Below are positions 35,487-47,731 of a DNA stretch of 64,000 nt, one piece after another. The DNA comes from Pseudomonas sp. BCA17. Its GTDB lineage: Bacteria > Pseudomonadota > Gammaproteobacteria > Pseudomonadales > Pseudomonadaceae. Numbering within the stretch: position 1 is the stretch's first letter; each line of letters starts with the position of its first letter. The position numbers and the translations under genes are program-made. The stretch is from the NCBI RefSeq assembly GCF_004519405.1, contig NZ_SGWI01000002.1, positions 496,001 to 560,000 on the forward strand, in the 5' to 3' direction. The notes below the pieces were generated by a model. That model had not been told where the DNA came from. It saw nothing but the letters and a program-made list of their open reading frames with translations, and made no database searches.

Positions 35487-36803
35487 TTATTCCCCCTTGA
35501 GGATGCGATATTCGGCGCTGCGCGCGTGCGCGCTCAGCGATTCACCACGGGCCAGCACCGAGGCGGTCTTACCCAGCTCGGAGGCACCCTGCGGCGAGCA
35601 GAAGATGATCGACGAACGCTTCTGGAAGTCATACACCCCCAGCGGCGACGAGAAACGCGCGGTGCCGGACGTCGGCAGCACGTGGTTAGGGCCGGCGCAG
35701 TAGTCGCCCAAGGCTTCACTGGTGTGGCGGCCCATGAAGATCGCCCCAGCGTGACGAATCGACGGCAGCCAGGCCTGTGGGTCGGCTACGGACAACTCCA
35801 GGTGTTCCGGAGCGATGCGGTTGGCCACTTCGATGGCTTGCTCCATGTCGCGGGCAAGAATCAGCGCGCCACGGCCATTGATCGACTTCTCGATGATCTC
35901 GGCGCGCTCCATGGTCGGCAGCAACTTATTGATGCTCGCGGCGACTTTGTCGAGGAATTCGGCGTCCGGGCTGACCAGGATTGCCTGGGCGTCTTCGTCG
36001 TGTTCGGCCTGGGAGAACAGGTCCATGGCGATCCAGTCCGGATCGGTCTGGCCGTCGCACACGACGAGAATTTCCGATGGACCGGCGATCATGTCGATCC
36101 CCACCTGGCCAAACACATGGCGCTTGGCGGTGGCCACGTAGATGTTGCCCGGGCCCACCACCTTGTCGACCTTCGGTACGCTCTCGGTGCCGTAGGCCAA
36201 GGCTGCAACGGCCTGGGCGCCGCCGATGGTGAACACGCGATCGACACCGGCGATGCACGCCGCCGCGAGCACCAACTCGTTGATTTCACCACGCGGAGTA
36301 GGCACCACCATGACCACCTCGGTCACACCCGCCACCTTGGCCGGGATCGCGTTCATCAACACCGAGGACGGGTACGAGGCTTTGCCGCCCGGCACGTACA
36401 GGCCAGCGCGATCCAGCGGCGTAACCTTCTGGCCCAGCACAGTGCCGTCGGCTTCGGTGTAGCTCCAGGAGTCCTGCTTCTGCTTTTCGTGGTAGCTGCG
36501 CACCCGCGCCGCCGCGACTTCCAGGGCTTCACGCTGAGTGGCGGTGATGCGCGTCAGGGCCAGCTCCAGGCGTTCGCGAGGCAGAATCAGGTCGGCCATG
36601 GACTTGACGTCAAGGCCGTCGAACTGGCGTGTGAAGTCCACCAGCGCCGCGTCACCGCGCTCGCGCACAGCCTTGATGATGTCGAGCACTCGCTGGTTGA
36701 CCGAGTCGTCGGACACGCTTTCCCAGCTCAGCAGATGATCCAGATGATGGGCGAAATCCGGATCGGCAGCGTTGAGTCGGGCAATTGCAGTGGACGTGGT
36801 CAT
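35487..36803 (-). CDS. hisD: Histidinol dehydrogenase
   Basis: A 438-residue enzyme. The HisD signature is [16 protein letters not shown] region (near 240), with zinc and substrate residues in EHDEDAQAI and AEHLELSV / [25 protein letters not shown] (near 330-370). It oxidises L-histidinol to histidine in two NAD+ steps. The ATG at 36803 has GAGG 8 bases upstream. hisG is 127 bases upstream, hisC 3 bases downstream. Confidence 0.95.
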   Translation of the reverse strand: MTTSTAIARLNAADPDFAHHLDHLLSWESVSDDSVNQRVLDIIKAVRERGDAALVDFTRQFDGLDVKSMADLILPRERLELALTRITATQREALEVAAARVRSYHEKQKQDSWSYTEADGTVLGQKVTPLDRAGLYVPGGKASYPSSVLMNAIPAKVAGVTEVVMVVPTPRGEINELVLAAACIAGVDRVFTIGGAQAVAALAYGTESVPKVDKVVGPGNIYVATAKRHVFGQVGIDMIAGPSEILVVCDGQTDPDWIAMDLFSQAEHDEDAQAILVSPDAEFLDKVAASINKLLPTMERAEIIEKSINGRGALILARDMEQAIEVANRIAPEHLELSVADPQAWLPSIRHAGAIFMGRHTSEALGDYCAGPNHVLPTSGTARFSSPLGVYDFQKRSSIIFCSPQGASELGKTASVLARGESLSAHARSAEYRILKGE

Positions 36804-36930
36804 AGCGAGGGCCTCATAGGATTGGCAAAAATGCTCAGGCGCCGAAAGTTAGCAGTCGATCCGCTTGGGCACCTGAGAATTCTGGCTATGAGGCGGATAG
36901 ACGGGCGCGACCTGAGGCCGCGCGGGTGAG

Positions 36931-37566
36931 TCAACCGCGGTGTCGAGACTCCACTGCCTTGCGCAGGGTGTCGATCAACGCCTGGATACGGGCGTGCTGC
37001 ATTTTCATGGAAGCTTTGTTGACGATCAGGCGGGAGCTGATGTCAGCAATGAAGTCCTGGGGTTCCAGGCCATTGGCACGCAGGGTATTGCCGGTGTCGA
37101 CTACGTCGATGATCTTGTCGGCCAGGCCAATCAGCGGCGCCAGCTCCATCGAACCGTAGAGCTTGATGATGTCGACCTGGCGCCCCTGTTCGGCGTAGTA
37201 GCGCTTGGCAACGTTGACGAACTTGGTGGCAACCCGCAGACGGCCCTTGGGTTCGACGTCGCCGACACGACCGGCCGTCATCAGCTTGCACAGGGCAATA
37301 CGCAGGTCCAACGGCTCGTACAGGCCCTGGCCGCCGTATTCCATCAGCACGTCTTTACCGGCGACACCGAGGTCGGCCGCACCATGTTCAACGTAAGTCG
37401 GCACGTCGGTAGCCCGCACGATCAACAGGCGAACGTCGTCCTGGGTCGTGGGGATGATCAGCTTGCGGCTCTTGTCCGGATTCTCGGTCGGCACGATGCC
37501 CGCTTCAGCCAGAAGCGGCAAAGTGTCGTCAAGGATGCGGCCCTTGGACAGTGCGATGGTCAACAT
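36931..37566 (-). CDS. hisG: ATP phosphoribosyltransferase, short (HisG-S) form
   Basis: A 211-residue enzyme of the short type that lacks the C-terminal ACT-like regulatory domain and needs HisZ as partner, which is not in this window. Family blocks are [19 protein letters not shown] (residues 4-22), [23 protein letters not shown] and [37 protein letters not shown]. It condenses ATP with PRPP, the first step of histidine synthesis. The murA gene is 158 bases upstream in the same direction. Confidence 0.93.
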   Translation of the reverse strand: MLTIALSKGRILDDTLPLLAEAGIVPTENPDKSRKLIIPTTQDDVRLLIVRATDVPTYVEHGAADLGVAGKDVLMEYGGQGLYEPLDLRIALCKLMTAGRVGDVEPKGRLRVATKFVNVAKRYYAEQGRQVDIIKLYGSMELAPLIGLADKIIDVVDTGNTLRANGLEPQDFIADISSRLIVNKASMKMQHARIQALIDTLRKAVESRHRG

Positions 37567-37724
37567 GGGAAACGTCAGTCCTTCATCAGGCTATTGCTGT
37601 CCGGTCGCGAACGGCGCCAGACACAGATCGAGGCCATTACAGCCTCGATTTGAAACAAACTCAGCATACTGCTTCTTCACAACGTGCAGTGAGCGGGGTT
37701 GTCCGCCCACTGCAATGACAGCGA

Positions 37725-39253
<1,529 letters not shown>

Positions 39254-39302
39254 GCTCAACCTCTATCGGCGCCCAGTGCGCACGGGTCGCACATCATACA
39301 AA

Positions 39303-39353
39303 AAAGCCCCGCGCCTGCGAACCCCGCATAGCAGGACTCTGACGGGGGGCTTT
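39303..39353 (-). terminator. Terminator after the mla operon (minus strand)
   Basis: AAAGCCCC (39303-39310) pairs with GGGGCTTT (39346-39353), with an inner CCTGC/GCAGG stem. On the minus strand it is followed by a T-run and lies just past the mlaB stop at 39368. Confidence 0.85.
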
Positions 39354-39367
39354 ATTGATAAGTGGGA

Positions 39368-39673
39368 TCAAGGATGCGCTAACAGCTCGGTCAGGCCACT
39401 GACCTGGGCAATTTCACGCATATCTTCGGGAAGCACGCGGATGCTCACGGCTTTTTTGGCATCTGCGGCATCGCGCATGAAGCACAGCAACAACGACAAA
39501 CCGACGCTGCTGGATTTGGTGACGGCCGAACAATCCAGCACCAGCGCAGACGCCGTGCTGGCCTTGATCAGCGCCTGGCCCTGCTTGCGCAGCTCAGGCC
39601 CGGTGCGGTAATCCAGCACGCCGCTGAGCAGAAGCTCGCCGGCAGCGCCAAGACGAACGGCCGACTCGGTCAT
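39368..39673 (-). CDS. mlaB: STAS-domain lipid asymmetry protein MlaB
   Basis: A 101-residue STAS domain protein, with ALVLDCSAVTKSSSVGLSLLLC (the conserved Ser-Ser near residue 50-60) that binds the MlaF ATPase. It overlaps mlaC by 4 bases. It is the cytosolic regulator of the MlaFEDB phospholipid transporter. Confidence 0.92.
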   Translation of the reverse strand: MTESAVRLGAAGELLLSGVLDYRTGPELRKQGQALIKASTASALVLDCSAVTKSSSVGLSLLLCFMRDAADAKKAVSIRVLPEDMREIAQVSGLTELLAHP

Positions 39674-40320
39674 TGCGCAGGCTTCCCGGCAGATTGCTTG
39701 TCGGTTTCTTCCTTGGCCTTGGCCACTTCACCGGCCCAACCATTGATGGTCTTGTCCAGGTCATTGCCATTGCGCTGCATGGCATCGGCGAACTGGTCAC
39801 GGAACAGCTTGCCGATATTGATGCCGTTGATGATCACGTTGCGCAGCTTCCACTCGCCGTTGACCTTCTCCAGCGTGTACTGCACAGGGTAGACGGCGCC
39901 GTTGTTGCCCTTGACGGTCATGCCGACGCTGGTGCGGTCGCCGGACTCATCCTTTGGAGCATCAACGGTAATACCCTGGTTGTTGTACTCGAGCAGAGCG
40001 TTACCGTAGAACTGGAACAAGCCCTTCTTGAAGTTCTCTTGGAAGGTCTGCATCTGCGCCGGGGTTGCCTTGCGCGAATACTTGACCGTCATGATGCTTC
40101 TGGAAATACCTTCGGCATCAACCACAGGCCCGACAATGGTGTTCAGCGCCTCGTAGAACCGGGTGGGGTCCTGCTTGTATTGCTCTTTGTTGGCCTTCAA
40201 GTCAGCCAGCATCTTGTTGGTCGTGTCCTGCACCAGATCGTGCGCAGAACCTGCCGCGTTAGCCATCAGCGGCAGCGCTGCGAGCAACACCAGCAGACCA
40301 CGTCGCAAGGTAGAGATCAT
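39670..40320 (-). CDS. mlaC: Periplasmic phospholipid-carrier MlaC
   Basis: A 216-residue exported protein with signal peptide (residues 1-22, ending MANA), mature start AGSAHDLVQDTTNKML. The MlaC/Ttg2D fold is seen as PVVDAEGISRSIMTVKYSRKATPAQMQTF and VINGINIGKLFRDQFADAMQ. It ferries phospholipid between outer-membrane MlaA and the inner-membrane MlaFEDB complex. ATG at 40320 has GAGG 8-9 bases upstream; ATG at 40335, overlapping the mlaD stop, is an alternative and adds five residues. Confidence 0.92.
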   Translation of the reverse strand: MISTLRRGLLVLLAALPLMANAAGSAHDLVQDTTNKMLADLKANKEQYKQDPTRFYEALNTIVGPVVDAEGISRSIMTVKYSRKATPAQMQTFQENFKKGLFQFYGNALLEYNNQGITVDAPKDESGDRTSVGMTVKGNNGAVYPVQYTLEKVNGEWKLRNVIINGINIGKLFRDQFADAMQRNGNDLDKTINGWAGEVAKAKEETDKQSAGKPAQ

Positions 40321-40331
40321 GAACAGATTCC

Positions 40332-40799
40332 TCATTTGGCGTCTTTATTGACCGTATTGAGCAGGAATTTACCGATCAGGTCCTCAAGCACCAGCGACGA
40401 CTGTGTGTCGTGGATGGTAGAACCTTCCTTGAGCAGGGTTGTTTCCCCGCCCACGCTGACACCAATGTACTTCTCGCCCAGCAGACCCGCAGTGAGGATA
40501 GATGCCGTGGAGTCAGTCGGCAGATTATCTACCTTCTTGTCCACCTGCATCGTCACTCGACCGGTGAAGCTGTCGCGATCCAGATCGATTGCCGTGACCT
40601 TGCCGATGGTCACACCGGCCATGGTCACTTTAGCTCTGACCGTCAAACCGGCGATATTGTCGAAGTAGGCGTAAAGTTTATAAGTATCGGCGGTGGGGCT
40701 GGCCGAAAGGCCGCTGACTCGCAGCGCCAGTAACAGTAAAGCCAGGATGCCAGCCAGCAAGAAAAGGCCGACACCGATTTCCACAGTGCGGTTTTGCAT
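40332..40799 (-). CDS. mlaD: MCE-domain phospholipid transporter subunit MlaD
   Basis: A 155-residue protein with one N-terminal transmembrane helix (VGLFLLAGILALLLLAL) and an MCE domain with AYFDNIAGLTVRAKVTMAGVTIGKV, then STASILTAGLLGEKYIGVSVGG. MlaD forms the hexameric ring that holds phospholipid above the MlaE permease. It overlaps mlaE by one base (TGATG). Confidence 0.94.
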   Translation of the reverse strand: MQNRTVEIGVGLFLLAGILALLLLALRVSGLSASPTADTYKLYAYFDNIAGLTVRAKVTMAGVTIGKVTAIDLDRDSFTGRVTMQVDKKVDNLPTDSTASILTAGLLGEKYIGVSVGGETTLLKEGSTIHDTQSSLVLEDLIGKFLLNTVNKDAK

Positions 40800-41596
40800 C
40801 AGAAATCTCCAAACATCAAGGCGGTCAAAATAAAGTCAAGGCCCAGTACGGCCAGCGAGGCGTACACAACGGTCTTGGTGGTGGCGCGACTGATCCCTTC
40901 TGAAGTGGGCTCACAGTCGTAGCCTTGGAATACGGCGATCCAGGTCACTACAAAAGCGAAAACGATGCTCTTTATGATGCCGTTGAGCACGTCACCACTG
41001 AACGTCACACTGTTTTGCATGTTGGCCCAGTAAGAGCCGTCATAGACCCCCAGCCAGTCCACCGCCACCCACGAACCGCCCCAGATACCCACCACGCTGA
41101 AAATCATCGCCAGCAGCGGCAGGGAAATGAAGCCGGCCCACAGGCGCGGAGCAACAATGTATTTGAGCGGGTCTACGCCAATCATTTCCAGGCTCGACAG
41201 TTGCTCGGTGGACTTCATGTTGCCGATCTCGGCGGTCAGCGCTGAACCGGCACGCCCGGCGAACAACAGCGCCGTAACCACCGGACCGAGCTCACGCAAC
41301 AGCGTCAGGGCAACCATCTGCCCTACCGCTTGCTCCGAACCGTAGCTGGAAAGAATATTGAAGCCCTGCAATGCCAGCACCATGCCGATGAACACGCCCG
41401 AAACGACGATGATCACCAGCGACATCACGCCGACCGCATGCAGTTGCTTGACCAGCAGCCCAAAGCCGCCGCCAATGCCGCCGCGACCGAGCAAGGCGTG
41501 AAACAGGAAAATAGTCGAGCGACCCAGCACTTCGACGATGTCGATGCCTGAGCGGCCGAAAAGGCGAACCTTCTCGATAAGAGATGTCTTGCGCAT
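40799..41596 (-). CDS. mlaE: Phospholipid transporter permease MlaE
   Basis: A 265-residue membrane protein with five to six helices and the MlaE signature [46 protein letters not shown] (near 110-155). It is the membrane subunit of the Mla transporter, which moves phospholipids to keep outer-membrane asymmetry. Overlaps mlaF by 3 bases. Confidence 0.94.
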   Translation of the reverse strand: MRKTSLIEKVRLFGRSGIDIVEVLGRSTIFLFHALLGRGGIGGGFGLLVKQLHAVGVMSLVIIVVSGVFIGMVLALQGFNILSSYGSEQAVGQMVALTLLRELGPVVTALLFAGRAGSALTAEIGNMKSTEQLSSLEMIGVDPLKYIVAPRLWAGFISLPLLAMIFSVVGIWGGSWVAVDWLGVYDGSYWANMQNSVTFSGDVLNGIIKSIVFAFVVTWIAVFQGYDCEPTSEGISRATTKTVVYASLAVLGLDFILTALMFGDF

Positions 41597-42405
41597 CAGC
41601 GCTTCCCCAGAAGATCTGAGCGGTAATCCGCCGCCGGAAAGTGAAAAGGCACCGGGCCATCGGGATCGCCAGTCATGAACTGGCGGATACGCGGGTTATC
41701 GGCATTCATCAGCTCTTCCGGCGTCCCCTGCCCCAGCACCTGACCATCACCCACTACATAGAGGTAGTCGGCGATACTCGCGGTTTCGGCCAGATCGTGG
41801 GACACCACGATGCTGGTGATCCCCAGCGCATCGTTGAGCAGACGGATCAGACGCACCAGCACGCCCATGGCGATTGGGTCCTGACCGACGAAAGGCTCGT
41901 CATACATGAGGATCTGTGGGTCGAGGGCGATCGCCCGCGCAAGCGCAACCCGGCGCTTCATGCCGCCGGACAATTCGTCGGGCATCAGGTCGATGGCACC
42001 ACGAAGCCCCACGGCCTGCAGCTTCAACAACACGATGTCACGAATCATTTCATCGGACAGCTGGGTATGCACCCGCAGCGGAAACGCCACGTTTTCGAAA
42101 ACATCGAGGTCGGTAAACAGCGCGCCGCTCTGGAACAGTACGCCCATGTGCTTGCGCGCATCGAACAGATCGCTGCGCGACAGCGTCGGCAGGTTCTGGC
42201 CGTTGACCCACACTTCACCGGCACTGGGGCGCAACTGCATGCCCATCAGGCGCAACAGGGTGGTTTTGCCACAACCGGAAGGCCCCATGATTCCCGTGAC
42301 CTTGCCACGGGGAATGCGAATATCGACGTTATTGAAGATGCTGCGCGTCCCGCGCTTGAAGGTAAGGCCCTTCAGCTCGACCGCGTAGGCGTTATCGGCA
42401 CTCAT
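41596..42405 (-). CDS. mlaF: Phospholipid transporter ATPase MlaF
   Basis: A 269-residue ABC ATPase. Walker A is [16 protein letters not shown] (near residue 40-55), the signature [19 protein letters not shown] (near 145) and Walker [14 protein letters not shown]. The switch His is in [17 protein letters not shown]. It powers MlaE/MlaD in the inner membrane. AAGGAG lies 5 bases before the ATG. The mlaFEDCB genes run on the minus strand, tightly overlapping. Confidence 0.95.
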   Translation of the reverse strand: MSADNAYAVELKGLTFKRGTRSIFNNVDIRIPRGKVTGIMGPSGCGKTTLLRLMGMQLRPSAGEVWVNGQNLPTLSRSDLFDARKHMGVLFQSGALFTDLDVFENVAFPLRVHTQLSDEMIRDIVLLKLQAVGLRGAIDLMPDELSGGMKRRVALARAIALDPQILMYDEPFVGQDPIAMGVLVRLIRLLNDALGITSIVVSHDLAETASIADYLYVVGDGQVLGQGTPEELMNADNPRIRQFMTGDPDGPVPFHFPAADYRSDLLGKR

Positions 42406-42703
42406 CTAATCTCCTTGGGATGCAGCCTTTCACTCAGACACCATGCTTGCGACTTTCGTTAGCAACGCCTGCGCAATAATTATCCACATGGGCTGGGCGG
42501 ACCGAACTGGCGGCGAACTATATCACTGCTGGTACAGAGCCCCCAAGGCCGGAACTGCGCTTGTTCAGATTCACGACAGGGAAAAAACGTTGCTGAGCAT
42601 GAATCTCAAGCCCTGCGCGAATAAAGCCTGACGAACTTGCGTGAGGGAATTGATCATTACCGCTATAATCGCCGACTTTTCGTCAGGCTATACGACTTCA
42701 GAC
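42406..42703. other. Divergent promoter region between mlaF and kdsD
   Basis: These 298 bases separate two envelope operons transcribed away from each other. The plus strand has a perfect -10 box TATAAT at 42664-42669, 35 bases before the kdsD start, with only a weak -35. A ribosome-binding site for mlaF sits at its left edge. No gene is seen. Confidence 0.55.
42664..42669 (+). promoter_or_regulatory. Candidate -10 box TATAAT for the kds-lpt operon
   Basis: A perfect TATAAT preceded by poor -35 matches at 16-17 bases (GTGAGG or TGAGGG). It would give a leader of about 25-30 bases. Confidence 0.4.
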
Positions 42704-43678
42704 ATGAGCCAATCCAGCGACCTCATTCAATCCGCACAACGTACCATTCGCCTCGAACTGGAAGCCGTAGAAGGTTTACTGGCCCATATCGACGCGGATT
42801 TCGTGCGCGCCTGCGAGATGATTCTGGCCAGTAAAGGCCGCGTTGTCGTGGTCGGCATGGGCAAATCCGGCCATGTCGGCAACAAGATTGCCGCCACCCT
42901 GGCAAGCACCGGCACCACGGCTTTTTTCGTACACCCGGCCGAAGCCAGCCATGGCGACATGGGCATGATCACCAAGGATGACATCATCCTGGCGCTGTCC
43001 AACTCCGGCACCACCAACGAAATCGTGACCTTGCTGCCACTGATCAAGCGCCTGGGCATCCAGATGATCAGCATCACCGGCAACCCGGAATCGACGCTGG
43101 CCAAGGCTGCCGAAGTCAATCTGAACGTACATGTCGCCCATGAAGCCTGCCCACTGAACCTGGCGCCGACCTCTTCCACCACCGCCGCCCTGGTCATGGG
43201 CGATGCCCTGGCCGTAGCGCTGCTGGAGGCTCGCGGCTTTACCGCTGAAGACTTCGCGTTCTCCCACCCGGGCGGCGCCCTGGGTCGTCGCTTGCTGCTG
43301 AAGGTGGAAAACGTCATGCATGCCGGCGATGAACTGCCCCACGTTCAACGCGGCACGTTGCTCAAGGACGCCTTGATGGAGATGACCCGCAAGGGCCTGG
43401 GCATGACCGTGATCCTGGAGACCGACGGGCGCCTGGCCGGGGTCTTCACCGACGGCGACCTGCGTCGCACCCTGGACCGCACCATTGATATCCACACCGC
43501 GACCATCGACGCGGTGATGACGCCCCACGGCAAGACGGCTCGCCCGGAAATGCTGGCGGCCGAAGCCCTGAAGATCATGGAAGACCACAAGATCGGCGCG
43601 CTGGTGGTAGTCGATAGCGACGATCACCCGATTGGCGCGCTGAACATGCACGACTTACTGCGTGCGGGAGTGATGTAA
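42704..43678 (+). CDS. kdsD: Arabinose 5-phosphate isomerase KdsD
   Basis: A 324-residue enzyme with an N-terminal SIS domain (VVVVGMGKSGHVGNKIAATLAST, ALSNSGTTNEIVTLLP) and two C-terminal CBS domains (from about residue 205, with VENVMHAGDELP and IDAVMTPHGKTARPEMLAAEAL). The ATG at 42704 (MSQSSDLIQSAQRTIRLE) follows the candidate promoter directly. It converts ribulose 5-phosphate to arabinose 5-phosphate, the Kdo precursor. kdsC starts immediately after its stop. Confidence 0.95.
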   Translation: MSQSSDLIQSAQRTIRLELEAVEGLLAHIDADFVRACEMILASKGRVVVVGMGKSGHVGNKIAATLASTGTTAFFVHPAEASHGDMGMITKDDIILALSNSGTTNEIVTLLPLIKRLGIQMISITGNPESTLAKAAEVNLNVHVAHEACPLNLAPTSSTTAALVMGDALAVALLEARGFTAEDFAFSHPGGALGRRLLLKVENVMHAGDELPHVQRGTLLKDALMEMTRKGLGMTVILETDGRLAGVFTDGDLRRTLDRTIDIHTATIDAVMTPHGKTARPEMLAAEALKIMEDHKIGALVVVDSDDHPIGALNMHDLLRAGVM

Positions 43679-44203
43679 ATGACCGACGACCTGCTGCAAC
43701 GCGGCAAAAACATCAAACTGGCCATTTTTGACGTTGACGGCGTGCTGACCGATGGCCGCCTGTACTTCCTTGAAGATGGCAGCGAATTCAAGAGCTTCAA
43801 CACGCTTGACGGCCAAGGCATCAAAATGTTGATGGCGGCGGGCGTGCAAACAGCGATTATCAGCGGTCGAAAGACCCCCGTTGTGGAACGCCGCGCACAA
43901 AACCTGGGGATTCCTCACCTGTATCAGGGCCGTGAGGATAAACTGGTGGTTCTGGACGAGCTTCTTGGCCAACTCAACCTAAGCTATGAGCAGGTCGCCT
44001 ACTTGGGCGATGACCTGCCCGACCTCCCGGTCATTCGCCGGGTGGGCCTGGGCATGGCCGTCGCGAACGCCGCAGCCTTTGTGCGTGAACACGCCCATGG
44101 CATTACCACCGCCCGTGGCGGCGAGGGTGCTGCCCGCGAGTTCTGCGAATTGATCCTGCGCGCCCAGGGCAGTCTTGAAGCGGCTCATGCCGCCTACCTA
44201 TAG
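43679..44203 (+). CDS. kdsC: KDO-8-phosphate phosphatase KdsC
   Basis: A 174-residue HAD phosphatase: the nucleophile is in IKLAIFDVDGVLTDGRLYF (Asp near residue 18), the motif II Ser/Thr region in AIISGRKTPVVERRAQNLGI, and the metal motif in YLGDDLPDLPVI. It releases Kdo from Kdo-8-phosphate. Joined to kdsD without a gap, and lptC follows by 8 bases. Confidence 0.95.
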   Translation: MTDDLLQRGKNIKLAIFDVDGVLTDGRLYFLEDGSEFKSFNTLDGQGIKMLMAAGVQTAIISGRKTPVVERRAQNLGIPHLYQGREDKLVVLDELLGQLNLSYEQVAYLGDDLPDLPVIRRVGLGMAVANAAAFVREHAHGITTARGGEGAAREFCELILRAQGSLEAAHAAYL

Positions 44204-44211
44204 AGCGTTTT

Positions 44212-44784
44212 ATGCTGAGTAAAAAGATTCGCAACTTCCTGTTATTCGGAGTCATCGCCGCGATCTTCCTGGCGGTGGGCTACTGGAATATCAGCCCGGA
44301 GCGCTTCCTCGACAAACCTGTGGTGCAGGTTGATGAGGGCGTTATCGACTATTACGCAACCAATGCCTACAGCGTGCAATTCCTGCCCGATGGCAAGGTG
44401 CAGTACGAGATGACTGCCGACAAGGTCGAACATTTGAAAGCTTCCGAGGTCACTTTGCTGACCAACCCGGACATGAACCTGTACCGTGGCACCGAGTTCC
44501 CCTGGCATGTCACCAGCCTGCGTGGCGAAGTCAACCCGGACGGAACCCAGGTGGAGTTGATCGACTCGGTACGCGTTGCGCGCACCGACGAGCAGAAACG
44601 CGACACCATCATCACCAGTAGTCGCATGACCGTATTCCCACAACAGCAATATGCGCAGACCGAGCAAGACGTTAGAATCGACGGCGCTGGCGGTGTATCG
44701 ACTGGCAAGGGAATGAAAGCGTATTTGAAAGAAAGCAGGATACACCTGCTATCGAACGTAAGAGGACAGTATGAGGCTCGTTAA
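44212..44784 (+). CDS. lptC: LPS export system protein LptC
   Basis: A 190-residue protein with an N-terminal membrane anchor (NFLLFGVIAAIFLAVGYW, residues 7-24) and the periplasmic LptC beta-jellyroll (DYYATNAYSVQFLPDGKVQYEMTADKVEHLKASEVTLLTNP). It receives LPS from LptB2FG and passes it to LptA. It overlaps lptA by 14 bases. Confidence 0.92.
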   Translation: MLSKKIRNFLLFGVIAAIFLAVGYWNISPERFLDKPVVQVDEGVIDYYATNAYSVQFLPDGKVQYEMTADKVEHLKASEVTLLTNPDMNLYRGTEFPWHVTSLRGEVNPDGTQVELIDSVRVARTDEQKRDTIITSSRMTVFPQQQYAQTEQDVRIDGAGGVSTGKGMKAYLKESRIHLLSNVRGQYEAR

Positions 44785-45304
44785 AACCCTCCCTATTTTG
44801 CTCGGTCTGGGCGCAGCACTGGGAAGCGTGAGCGCCTGGGCTCTGCCGAACGATAGCCAGCAACCGATCCATATTCAGGCCAACGATGCCCAATTGGACG
44901 ACAAGAAAGGCATTGCTACCTACACAGGCGATGTGATCATCACCCAAGGTTCGATGAAAATCACCGGCAACACGGTGACGCTGACGCGTACCCCGGCCGG
45001 CGACATTGACGTGGTGACTTCGGTGGGCAACCTGGCTTACTTCGAGCAGAAACAAGCCGCGGCCGATCCGGGCCCCATGAAGGGCTACGGCAAGACCATC
45101 CAGTACCACGCCCAGCAAAACCGTATCATCCTGATCGACCAGGCCAAAGTGATCAGCACCGACGGCAACTCCACGGAAGGTGAAAAAATCACCTATGACA
45201 CTGTGAAACAGATCGCCAACGCCGGCCGCGCCAATGGCAACAAGGTCAGCGCACCGCGTCCGCGTGTCGATATGGTTATCCAGCCGAAGAAGAAGGCCGA
45301 GTAA
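44771..45304 (+). CDS. lptA: LPS bridge protein LptA (LptH)
   Basis: A 177-residue exported protein with signal peptide to about residue 25 (SVSAWA), then the OstA/LptA repeat [40 protein letters not shown]. It forms the periplasmic bridge carrying LPS to LptD. P. aeruginosa names this protein LptH. It overlaps lptB by one base. Confidence 0.93.
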   Translation: MRLVKTLPILLGLGAALGSVSAWALPNDSQQPIHIQANDAQLDDKKGIATYTGDVIITQGSMKITGNTVTLTRTPAGDIDVVTSVGNLAYFEQKQAAADPGPMKGYGKTIQYHAQQNRIILIDQAKVISTDGNSTEGEKITYDTVKQIANAGRANGNKVSAPRPRVDMVIQPKKKAE

Positions 45305-46029
45305 TGGCAACCCTGAAAGCCCAGCATCTGGCCAAGGCCTATAAAAGCCGTCAGGTCGTGCGCGACGTCAGCCTTTCGATCGACAGTGGCCAGATCGTCG
45401 GCTTGCTCGGCCCCAACGGTGCCGGCAAGACCACTTGCTTCTATATGATCGTCGGCCTGGTCCAGGCGGATCAGGGTCGCGTATTGATCGATGACCTGGA
45501 TGTCAGTCACCAGCCAATGCACGGTCGTGCTCGGGCCGGTATCGGCTATCTACCCCAGGAAGCGTCGATCTTCCGCAAACTGTCGGTAGCCGACAACATC
45601 ATGGCGATCCTGGAGACCCGCAAGGAACTCGACCGCGATGGCCGCCGCAAGGAACTGGAAAGCCTGCTGCAGGAATTCCACATCAACCACATTCGCGACA
45701 ATCTCGGCATGAGCCTGTCCGGTGGTGAGCGGCGCCGAGTGGAAATCGCCCGCGCCTTGGCCACCGCACCGAAGTTCATCCTGCTGGACGAACCGTTTGC
45801 CGGTGTCGACCCGATCTCGGTTGGCGACATCAAACAGATCATCCACCATCTGAAGGCCAAGGGCATCGGCGTGTTGATCACCGACCACAACGTTCGCGAG
45901 ACGCTCGATATCTGTGAAACCGCCTATATCGTCAACGATGGTCAGTTGATCGCCGAAGGTGACTCGGCAACCATCCTGGCCAACGAACTGGTCAAGGAAG
46001 TGTACCTGGGCCACGAGTTCCGCCTGTAA
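45304..46029 (+). CDS. lptB: LPS export ABC transporter ATPase LptB
   Basis: A 241-residue ATPase. Walker A is [20 protein letters not shown] (near residue 33-52), signature [15 protein letters not shown], Walker [15 protein letters not shown], and the switch His in [16 protein letters not shown]. It powers LPS extraction from the inner membrane with LptF/LptG, which are elsewhere. A hairpin terminator-like sequence lies about 45 bases after the stop. Confidence 0.96.
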   Translation: MATLKAQHLAKAYKSRQVVRDVSLSIDSGQIVGLLGPNGAGKTTCFYMIVGLVQADQGRVLIDDLDVSHQPMHGRARAGIGYLPQEASIFRKLSVADNIMAILETRKELDRDGRRKELESLLQEFHINHIRDNLGMSLSGGERRRVEIARALATAPKFILLDEPFAGVDPISVGDIKQIIHHLKAKGIGVLITDHNVRETLDICETAYIVNDGQLIAEGDSATILANELVKEVYLGHEFRL

Positions 46030-46071
46030 ACACCGCGGTGTCACGGCTGTTCGCCAATGCGCGCGGTAGTC

Positions 46072-46095
46072 AATAAAAACCTCAGGCTTTTTATT
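46072..46095 (+). terminator. Terminator-like hairpin between lptB and rpoN
   Basis: AATAAAAACC pairs with GGCTTTTTATT (46085-46095), allowing one bulge; the right arm itself is a T-run. It probably ends the kds-lpt transcript. Confidence 0.6.
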
Positions 46096-46132
46096 GTTAC
46101 CGTGCTCTAGGCAAAGCCCCCGATATCAGGCA

Positions 46133-46138
46133 TATAAT
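46133..46138 (+). promoter_or_regulatory. Candidate -10 box TATAAT for rpoN
   Basis: A perfect TATAAT 77 bases before the rpoN ATG, with a weak -35. Confidence 0.35.
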
Positions 46139-46214
46139 TTGCTTATGTTTGGCGCTCACGCGCCCTGTCGTGGATGGCGCAATGCGCCGGCGAATAAGGT
46201 GTTAAGCCCCTGCC

Positions 46215-47708
46215 ATGAAACCATCGCTAGTCCTGAGAATGGGCCAGCAGCTGACGATGACACCGCAGCTGCAACAGGCCATCCGCCTGCTCCAATTGTC
46301 AACCCTGGACCTGCAACAGGAAATCCAGGAGGCGCTGGAGTCCAATCCGATGCTCGAACGCCAGGAAGAAGGCGACGACTTCGATAATACAGACCCGCTG
46401 GCCGATAACATCGAGCAAAAACCCAACGCCGACGTGCAGGAACCTTCCTATCAGGAAACCGCCCCTACGGTGGACAACCTGGAGGATGGCGAATGGAACG
46501 AACGTATTCCCAACGACCTTCCCGTGGATACCGCGTGGGAAGACGTCTACCAGACCAGCGCCAGCAGCCTGCCCAGCAACGACGATGACGAGTGGGATTT
46601 CACTACCCGTACGTCCGTCGGCGAGAGCCTGCAAAGCCATTTGTTGTGGCAATTGAACCTGGCACCGATGTCCGACACCGACCGCCTGATCGCCGTCACC
46701 CTGATCGATTGCATCAACAACCAGGGCTACCTGGACGAAACCCTTGAGGAAATCCTCGAGGCATTCGACCCGGAACTGGACATCGAGCTGGACGAGATCG
46801 AAGCCGTCCTGCACCGCATCCAGCAGTTCGAACCCGCCGGCATAGGCGCCCGCACGCTCAGCGAGTGCCTGCTGCTGCAACTGCGCCAAATGCCCGCCAA
46901 GACCCCTTGGCTCACCGAGGCCCAACGCCTGGTCACCGACTATATCGACCTGCTGGGCAGCCGCGACTACAGCCAGCTGATGCGCCGCATGAAGCTCAAG
47001 GAAGATGACCTGCGCCAGGTGATCGAGCTGGTACAGAGCCTCAACCCGCGTCCAGGCTCACAGATCGAGTCCAGCGAAGCCGAGTATGTCGTTCCCGATG
47101 TAATCGTTCGAAAGGACAATGAGCGCTGGCTCGTCGAGCTCAACCAGGAGTCGGTGCCGCGCCTGCGAGTCAACCCGCAATACGCGGGTTTTGTACGCCG
47201 CGCCGACACCAGCGCCGACAATACCTTCATGCGTAACCAACTGCAGGAAGCGCGCTGGTTCATCAAGAGCCTGCAAAGCCGCAACGAAACCCTGATGAAG
47301 GTGGCCACCCAGATCGTCGAGCACCAGCGCGGCTTCCTGGAATATGGCGACGAAGCGATGAAGCCGCTTGTCCTGCACGACATCGCAGAAGCAGTGGGCA
47401 TGCACGAATCGACGATCTCCCGGGTAACCACGCAAAAATTCATGCATACCCCACGGGGTATTTATGAGTTGAAATACTTTTTCTCCAGCCACGTCAGCAC
47501 CTCCGAAGGCGGCGAATGCTCGTCCACGGCAATCCGCGCGATCATCAAAAAACTGGTTGCCGCGGAAAATCAGAAAAAGCCATTGAGTGACAGTAAGATC
47601 GCTGGTTTACTGGAGGCACAAGGCATTCAGGTCGCCCGTCGAACCGTCGCCAAGTACCGCGAGTCCCTCGGGATCGCGCCTTCCAGCGAGCGTAAGCGTT
47701 TGATGTGA
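46215..47708 (+). CDS. rpoN: RNA polymerase sigma-54 factor RpoN
   Basis: A 497-residue sigma factor. The N-terminal region is Gln- and Leu-rich ([33 protein letters not shown]), followed by an acidic region II ([17 protein letters not shown]), the core-binding region III and the C-terminal RpoN box [14 protein letters not shown] (near residue 475). It directs RNA polymerase to -24/-12 promoters with activator proteins. It starts the rpoN-hpf-ptsN-rapZ-ptsO run, as in other gamma-proteobacteria. Confidence 0.97.
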   Translation: MKPSLVLRMGQQLTMTPQLQQAIRLLQLSTLDLQQEIQEALESNPMLERQEEGDDFDNTDPLADNIEQKPNADVQEPSYQETAPTVDNLEDGEWNERIPNDLPVDTAWEDVYQTSASSLPSNDDDEWDFTTRTSVGESLQSHLLWQLNLAPMSDTDRLIAVTLIDCINNQGYLDETLEEILEAFDPELDIELDEIEAVLHRIQQFEPAGIGARTLSECLLLQLRQMPAKTPWLTEAQRLVTDYIDLLGSRDYSQLMRRMKLKEDDLRQVIELVQSLNPRPGSQIESSEAEYVVPDVIVRKDNERWLVELNQESVPRLRVNPQYAGFVRRADTSADNTFMRNQLQEARWFIKSLQSRNETLMKVATQIVEHQRGFLEYGDEAMKPLVLHDIAEAVGMHESTISRVTTQKFMHTPRGIYELKYFFSSHVSTSEGGECSSTAIRAIIKKLVAAENQKKPLSDSKIAGLLEAQGIQVARRTVAKYRESLGIAPSSERKRLM

Positions 47709-47731
47709 CGGGCGGGCCATAGCGTTCCAGT

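Noticed and set aside
35184..36929. A 581-codon open frame on the plus strand
   Set aside because: It is antisense to hisC and hisD; the product is His/Gly/Arg-rich without family similarity.
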